Source of the DNA: Gottfriedia endophytica
GTDB taxonomy: Bacteria > Bacillota > Bacilli > Bacillales > Bacillaceae_G
Direction of reading: 5' to 3'
Assembly (NCBI RefSeq): GCF_017814275.1
Contig: NZ_JAGIYQ010000005.1
Coordinates: forward strand, 298,562-362,561
Length of the DNA: 64,000 nt
Below are positions 57,911 to 64,000 of this stretch, piece by piece. Positions within the stretch are counted from its first letter, which is position 1, and the number at the start of each line of letters is the position of its first letter. The notes under the pieces were generated by a model. That model was not told where the DNA came from. It saw only the letters and a program-made list of their open reading frames with translations, and did not search any database. The position numbers were made by a program, and so were the translations under genes.

Positions 57911-58226
57911 ATAAGAGGAAATTACTATTTTGTTAACTTGTTAATAAATTTATCACAATTTATTAATCTTTTCAATAAAAAAATCACTTTTTGTCGAAAT
58001 TTAGCACATAACAATTTTCCCCATAGTTTAATAGTACTAATAAAAACGCCTATTTAACAGGATTTTATAACCAATTTCGACTAAAATTTATTTATTTTAT
58101 TCGTAAATTTTATTAAGAAAAGAATAAACTATATTTACAAATCACTCATCAGTAGTTCATAATTACTAGCTTTATTTTAAAATGTTCCGTTAAGCAACAT
58201 TAATAATATTCACAAAATAAAAAACA

Positions 58227-58246
58227 GAGAGTGTAAAAACACTCTC
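58227..58246 (-). terminator. Terminator of the GH108 gene
   Basis: GAGAGTGT, four A, ACACTCTC, with T-rich text after it on the minus strand. Confidence 0.8.
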
Positions 58247-58255
58247 CTTAACCTT

Positions 58256-59431
58256 TTAAAGACTTAGAGTAGTCTTTAACTGTTTATCCCTACCTAGCCA
58301 TCCTTTTAAAAAGCTAGCTTGAGTTTTGTCTTTACTAACTATGTTATAACGAGATCTCATTCGTTCAAGAATGATTCTCTTTGCCAATTCATTTTCCTGG
58401 CTGACTGAAAGATTGTTAAAACTGTAATCCGTTAGCTCACCCCAATTTAGAGCTTGAGCCTCTTTTCCAACAATTCCAAGTGCTCTTTGGAAAATAACAT
58501 ATGCATTTCCATCACCAAAATTAACTGCAGTATCCAACATAACAGTTGCTAATTTAGGACTCATCTTACTTGCATGAACATCCTTATAATAGCTATTTCG
58601 GTAAATATCTTTTACTTCATTAGTGGATATCGCATTTACACTCTGATGTGGTAACTTAATCTTATCTCTATAGTTATCATAGACAACTTGAGTAATACCA
58701 TATCTTGTTTTACCACCTTTATCTGATGGGTGATCTGATAAACCTTTTCCTTCAAGCATTAATACTGTTTTTACAGCTTGATCAAATACCGCATTATCAT
58801 TCGTTCTAGGTTTTTTTACTTTTTGTACCCAAACTTTTTTATTATTTACTGCTATCTTGTACCAATTACCTGGCTTTTCATCCAATATGCTGTATGAAAT
58901 TCCTCTTTTAACTAATCCTGTCTTATTCATGCTACTTGGATCATCATAAGACATTGTATCTACATCTAATGTAATCATTCTTTGCCAATCTGGTATAAAA
59001 TAAGTCTTATTGTTATACGATACTTTGTACCAGCCAGTCATTGAATAACCAACAATATAAAAAACTCCTGTTGATGGCGTAATCTTATTTAGTTTAGAAT
59101 TAGTTTTCATCGGAACTGAATATAAAGTAGTTGGTTTTTCTATTTTTCTCATCGAACCAATCTGATTTATCCAGCCTTGTTGGTATCGACCGAATTGATC
59201 CATAAACTTTACTTTCATCCATTCCGTGCCAGTTTTCGCATTACCACGTTGCAATACAACAACATTATCCTTTGGCTTTATATCCCCCACAATTTTGGAT
59301 TTAAAACTATTCGCCTGATAAACATATGTTGCTTGATTAATAGTTAATTGATTTGTAGCAGCTTCACAAGTAGTTTTTATGTTTACTAGCAAAAAGCTAA
59401 ATATGAATAACAAAGAAATAATCTTTTTCAA
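58256..59431 (-). CDS. Secreted SH3-like/GH108 lysozyme-like protein
   Basis: 391 residues. Signal peptide KKIISLLFIFSFLLVNIKTT. Residues about 30-205 hold three SH3b-type repeats (VYQANSFKSKIVGDIKPKDN, TLYSVPMKTNSKLNKI, GLVKRGISYSILDEKPGNWY). Residues about 217-385 form a GH108 domain with the catalytic Glu in VLMLEGKGLSDHPSDKGGKT, then RYGITQ and a C-terminal FLKGWLGRDKQL. In the family the piece is EGG-, here EGKG. It should bind and cut peptidoglycan outside the cell. Confidence 0.88.
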   Translation of the reverse strand: MKKIISLLFIFSFLLVNIKTTCEAATNQLTINQATYVYQANSFKSKIVGDIKPKDNVVVLQRGNAKTGTEWMKVKFMDQFGRYQQGWINQIGSMRKIEKPTTLYSVPMKTNSKLNKITPSTGVFYIVGYSMTGWYKVSYNNKTYFIPDWQRMITLDVDTMSYDDPSSMNKTGLVKRGISYSILDEKPGNWYKIAVNNKKVWVQKVKKPRTNDNAVFDQAVKTVLMLEGKGLSDHPSDKGGKTRYGITQVVYDNYRDKIKLPHQSVNAISTNEVKDIYRNSYYKDVHASKMSPKLATVMLDTAVNFGDGNAYVIFQRALGIVGKEAQALNWGELTDYSFNNLSVSQENELAKRIILERMRSRYNIVSKDKTQASFLKGWLGRDKQLKTTLSL

Positions 59432-59528
59432 ATCGTTTCTCCTTTGTGTTTTTATTTTAATTATAAGGAACTGATAGCCAATAATAAATAGGATTTAGGA
59501 ATATTAAGGGATAAGGGTTGCACAACAT

Positions 59529-60460
59529 AACAAAAAAAGAATCTTGTATCTCTTTAAAACCTTTTTCCCTTTTTCTTGGTTTATTCGATTGAATATCTAA
59601 TAACTTAGTGGATAAATTGTTGATTTAGAATCTTATTGGTGATCAATATGGATAACTTAAAGTTCTAACGAGGATAATAATATTGAGGTTAAATATTTTG
59701 AAGTATATTACGATTTACTTTCTAAATTACTTTTCAACTTATAAAGTATTTTAATAAATTCTGTAGCTTCTTTATCAAAGCTTTTATGGGTTTCTTGATC
59801 TATATAAGATCGATCTAACGCTAAGTCTAAACATGCTTTCACTTCTGCCAAACTACCTAAACAAGTTGATAAGTGTGTTATTTCTTTTTTCTCATAACCC
59901 TGACCATTTCCTTCAGCGAGGTTCAAATAAACAGAGGAAGATGCTCTTCTCAATTGTGAACCTAATTCTCTTTCTTCAAATTTCGGAAACGTAATTGAAA
60001 TCCCATAAATACCTTTATCATAAGCACGAATCCTTTGTGAAACATTTAATTCCCTAAAATCTTTATACATTCATATCTCTCCTTAAGTTACTCAGGATAT
60101 AACAGCAGTTAATCCCTGTACTCCCATGTTATCCCAGGAGAAAATATAGGTAAATAGAAAAAAGGTTATTATGCTAACTTCGAATTTTCCCTTCAAAAAA
60201 AAGAGTCATGCATCTCACAAAACTCTCTTTCCTTATCCCTGTTTAGGATTTAGGAAATTAAGCGTTTAGGGTTTAGGATTTTGACTTTTTTTATATGTCC
60301 CTAGAATCTTTAAACGTTGTTATACACGATATAACACAAAAAGAGTCATGCAATCTCACAAAGCTCTCTTCCCTTATCCCTATATCCTTTCCCTGCTTTT
60401 TACCATATAACAAAAAAGAGCCTTGCATCAATGCAAAACCCTTTTCTCTATTACCTATAC
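59529..60460. repeat. Degenerate repeat family, four copies
   Basis: Copies at about 59529-59580, 60194-60240, 60335-60381 and 60411-60460. The middle two are almost the same: AAGAGTCATGCA, TCTCACAAA, CTCTCTT, CCTTATCCCT. The outer two share AAAAAAGA-TC/CC-TTG-AT and the CCTTTT-TCTC end. They lie around the IVS-like gene and before the tRNA cluster. Each can form a weak hairpin (AAAGAG/CTCTTT). Confidence 0.55.
59708..60070 (-). CDS. Four-helix-bundle protein (23S rRNA IVS-type, S23 family)
   Basis: 120 residues. ERELGSQLRRASSSVYLNLA, EGNGQGYEKKEITHLSTCLG and SLAEVKACLDLALDRSYID are the family pattern. These proteins were first known from intervening sequences in 23S rRNA genes and from diversity-generating elements. 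Here it stands as a free gene near, but not within, the rRNA operon. Confidence 0.9.
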   Translation of the reverse strand: MYKDFRELNVSQRIRAYDKGIYGISITFPKFEERELGSQLRRASSSVYLNLAEGNGQGYEKKEITHLSTCLGSLAEVKACLDLALDRSYIDQETHKSFDKEATEFIKILYKLKSNLESKS

Positions 60461-60473
60461 CCTGCTTTTTTGA

Positions 60474-60555
60474 TAGCGGTGACAGGACTTGAACCTGCAC
60501 GTCCAGAGGACACTTGATTTTGAGTCAAGCGTGTCTGCCATTCCACCACACCGCC
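60474..60555 (-). tRNA. tRNA-Leu(CAA)
   Basis: Acceptor GGCGGTG, anticodon loop CTCAAAA, long variable arm. Last gene of the 16-tRNA cluster. Confidence 0.93.
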
Positions 60556-60710
60556 ATGAGTCAATATATATATTATATAGAAAAAAGCTTTATTTGTCTA
60601 ACTTTTTTATAGATAATTATCCCATTTTTTAGTTGTAACTATCTACTCCAATTAGGATAAATCTCACTTAAACAAAATAAAAAACTCTCACAAAAGTAAG
60701 AGCTTTGATG

Positions 60711-60794
60711 CCGAGGGCCGGACTCGAACCGGCACGGTTGTCACCAACCGCAGGATTTTAAGTCCTGTGTGTCTGCCAATTCCACCACCCCGGC
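60711..60794 (-). tRNA. tRNA-Leu(TAA)
   Basis: Acceptor GCCGGGG, anticodon loop CTTAAAA, long variable arm. Confidence 0.94.
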
Positions 60795-60809
60795 AGGTGA
60801 TAGATAAAA

Positions 60810-60880
<71 letters not shown>

Positions 60881-60889
60881 AATATATGG

Positions 60890-60961
60890 AGCGGAAGACG
60901 GGGCTCGAACCCGCGACCCCAACCTTGGCAAGGTTGTATTCTACCACTGAACTACTTCCGC
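60890..60961 (-). tRNA. tRNA-Gly(GCC)
   Basis: Acceptor GCGGAAG, anticodon loop TTGCCAA, encoded CCA (60887-60889). Confidence 0.94.
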
Positions 60962-60968
60962 ATAATGG

Positions 60969-61040
60969 CTGGGCTAGCTGGATTCGAACCAACGAATGAC
61001 GGAGTCAAAGTCCGTTGCCTTACCGCTTGGCTATAGCCCA
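60969..61040 (-). tRNA. tRNA-Gln(TTG)
   Basis: Acceptor TGGGCTA, anticodon loop CTTTGAC, encoded CCA. Confidence 0.94.
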
Positions 61041-61065
61041 ATGAATGATTAATTTAATATATATG

Positions 61066-61140
61066 GGGCGATCGATGGGAATCGAACCCACGAGTGTCGG
61101 AGCCACAATCCGATGCGTTAACCACTTCGCCACGACCGCC
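61066..61140 (-). tRNA. tRNA-His(GTG)
   Basis: Starts GGCGGTCG with the extra 5' G of tRNA-His, anticodon loop TTGTGGC. Confidence 0.93.
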
Positions 61141-61157
61141 ATTATATTTTTTATTGG

Positions 61158-61228
61158 CAGGGGCAGTAGGAATCGAACCCACACCAAAGGTTTTGGAGAC
61201 CTCTATTCTACCTTTAAACTATGCCCCT
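61158..61228 (-). tRNA. tRNA-Trp(CCA)
   Basis: Acceptor AGGGGCA, anticodon loop CTCCAAA, encoded CCA. Confidence 0.94.
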
Positions 61229-61236
61229 ATAAATGG

Positions 61237-61318
61237 TGGAGGGGGACGGATTCGAACCGCCGAACCCACAGGGAGCGGATTTACAGTCCGCCGCGTTTAG
61301 CCACTTCGCTACCCCTCC
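61237..61318 (-). tRNA. tRNA-Tyr(GTA)
   Basis: Acceptor GGAGGGG, anticodon loop CTGTAAA, long variable arm. Confidence 0.94.
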
Positions 61319-61328
61319 GGTTTAAGAG

Positions 61329-61401
<73 letters not shown>

Positions 61402-61422
61402 GTATAAAATTAATATAGATGG

Positions 61423-61495
<73 letters not shown>

Positions 61496-61506
61496 ATCTA
61501 TAATGG

Positions 61507-61579
61507 CGGTCCCGACCGGGATCGAACCGGCGATCTCCTGCGTGACAGGCAGGCATGTTAACCGCTACACCACGGGACC
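61507..61579 (-). tRNA. tRNA-Asp(GTC)
   Basis: Acceptor GGTCCCG, anticodon loop CTGTCAC, encoded CCA. Confidence 0.94.
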
Positions 61580-61585
61580 ATTTGG

Positions 61586-61659
<74 letters not shown>

Positions 61660-61714
61660 ATAATGTGATATCCATCAATTTGGAATCATTAATAATCTAT
61701 TTAGTTTTATATGG

Positions 61715-61787
61715 TGGAGGATGACGGGCTCGAACCGCCGACCCCCTGCTTGTAAGGCAGGTGCTCTCCCAGCTGAGCTAATCCTCC
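61715..61787 (-). tRNA. tRNA-Val(TAC)
   Basis: Acceptor GGAGGAT, anticodon loop CTTACAA, encoded CCA. Confidence 0.94.
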
Positions 61788-61798
61788 AACATAAATGG

Positions 61799-61870
61799 TG
61801 ACCCGTACGGGATTCGAACCCGTGTTACCGCCGTGAAAGGGCGGTGTCTTAACCGCTTGACCAACGGGCC
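61799..61870 (-). tRNA. tRNA-Glu(TTC)
   Basis: Acceptor GGCCCGT, anticodon loop CTTTCAC, encoded CCA. Confidence 0.94.
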
Positions 61871-61904
61871 AATCTATACTGAGTGTCCTCTATAGTTTAT
61901 ATGG

Positions 61905-61993
61905 CGGAGAGCAAGGGATTTGAACCCTTGAGACAGGGTTACCCGCCTACACGATTTCCAATCGTGCTCCTTCGGCCACTCGGACAGCTCTCC
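61905..61993 (-). tRNA. tRNA-Ser(GGA)
   Basis: Acceptor GGAGAGC, anticodon loop TTGGAAA, long variable arm, encoded CCA. Confidence 0.94.
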
Positions 61994-62000
61994 AAAATGG

Positions 62001-62072
62001 CTCCGCAGGTAGGATTCGAACCTACGACCACTCGGTTAACAGCCGAGTGCTCTACCACTGAGCTACTGCGGA
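62001..62072 (-). tRNA. tRNA-Asn(GTT)
   Basis: Acceptor TCCGCAG, anticodon loop CTGTTAA. First tRNA after 5S. The order Asn-Ser-Glu-Val-fMet-Asp-Phe-Thr-Tyr-Trp-His-Gln-Gly-Cys-Leu-Leu equals the trnD cluster of B. subtilis. Confidence 0.94.
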
Positions 62073-62086
62073 ATATTTCATTACAA

Positions 62087-62202
62087 CCAAGCGACGTCCT
62101 ACTCTCACAGGGGGAAGCCCCCAACTACCATCGGCGCTAAAGAGCTTAACTTCCGTGTTCGGTATGGGAACGGGTGTGACCTCTTTGCCATAATCACTTG
62201 AT
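62087..62202 (-). rRNA. 5S ribosomal RNA
   Basis: About 116 bases containing CACACCCGTTCCCATACCGA, ACACGGAAGTTAAGCTC and GAGAGTAGGACGTCGC, all 5S landmarks. Ends are approximate. Confidence 0.93.
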
Positions 62203-62321
62203 CATTTTGTCAACTTAGCGACATTTATTATTATAACATAATATATTTCGTAGTCAACAGTTTTTTAAACTTTTTTTAAAGGCTTATACCTTCAAAACTA
62301 GATAATGTCATATTGAATGTT

Positions 62322-64000
<1,679 letters not shown>

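Overview
The window is a chromosomal segment of a low-GC, endospore-forming member of the Bacillaceae. The evidence is AT-rich DNA with Bacillus-type AGGAGG ribosome sites, a ger germination operon, the sporulation pair prkA/yhbH, the queG-yhbB-trmL block, and a 16-tRNA cluster behind 5S and 23S rRNA in the order of the B. subtilis trnD cluster. The genus cannot be fixed from the sequence alone.

Layout. 1-7.6 kb: end of a TetR regulator with a Bmr/Blt-type drug exporter, small membrane and UPF0145 proteins, a luciferase-like monooxygenase, a secreted sedolisin (S53) protease behind a probable cyclic-di-GMP-I riboswitch, a DUF1259 protein and pssA. 7.7-11.2 kb: a three-gene germinant receptor operon (gerA, gerB, gerC type), flanked by an intact pssA end and a second, decayed copy of the same pssA end. 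12.27-48.35 kb: a complete prophage of about 36.1 kb. 48.35-57.7 kb: sporulation and housekeeping genes (yhbH 5' part, VOC protein, aldo/keto reductase, prkA, trmL, yhbB, queG). 57.8-64 kb: tRNA-Gly, a secreted GH108 lysozyme-like protein, a four-helix-bundle (IVS) protein, sixteen tRNAs, 5S rRNA and the 3' part of 23S rRNA.

Main result. The prophage is inserted inside yhbH, a mother-cell sporulation gene. The first 351 codons lie at 49405-48353 and the last 45 codons lie 36 kb away at 12266-12129, both on the minus strand. Both junctions carry the 8-bp word TTGTATTG. Joining the two halves across one copy restores a continuous 396-codon frame. Joining the two phage ends across the other copy gives a 48-bp site with strong dyad symmetry, as expected of attP for a large serine recombinase. 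The recombinase gene lies at the right end, stopping 43 bp before the junction. This is the architecture of the sporulation-intervening elements skin (sigK) and SP-beta (spsM). It predicts that excision in the mother cell rebuilds yhbH.

The prophage reads mostly leftward. From right to left it carries the recombinase, two separate repressor regions each with its own palindromic operators, an antirepressor, DnaD and DnaC-like replication proteins, many small early genes, an ArpU-type late regulator, HNH and terminase, an HK97-type head module, a PBSX (Xkd)-type contractile tail with a programmed -1 frameshift in the tail chaperone, and holin plus amidase. At its left end it has a plasmid-style actin-like ParM/ParR partition module with upstream palindromic repeats. 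A gene with a nucleoside-deoxyribosyltransferase/TIR-like N-terminal domain sits as an independently promoted cargo gene between the early and late regions and is a candidate defence effector.
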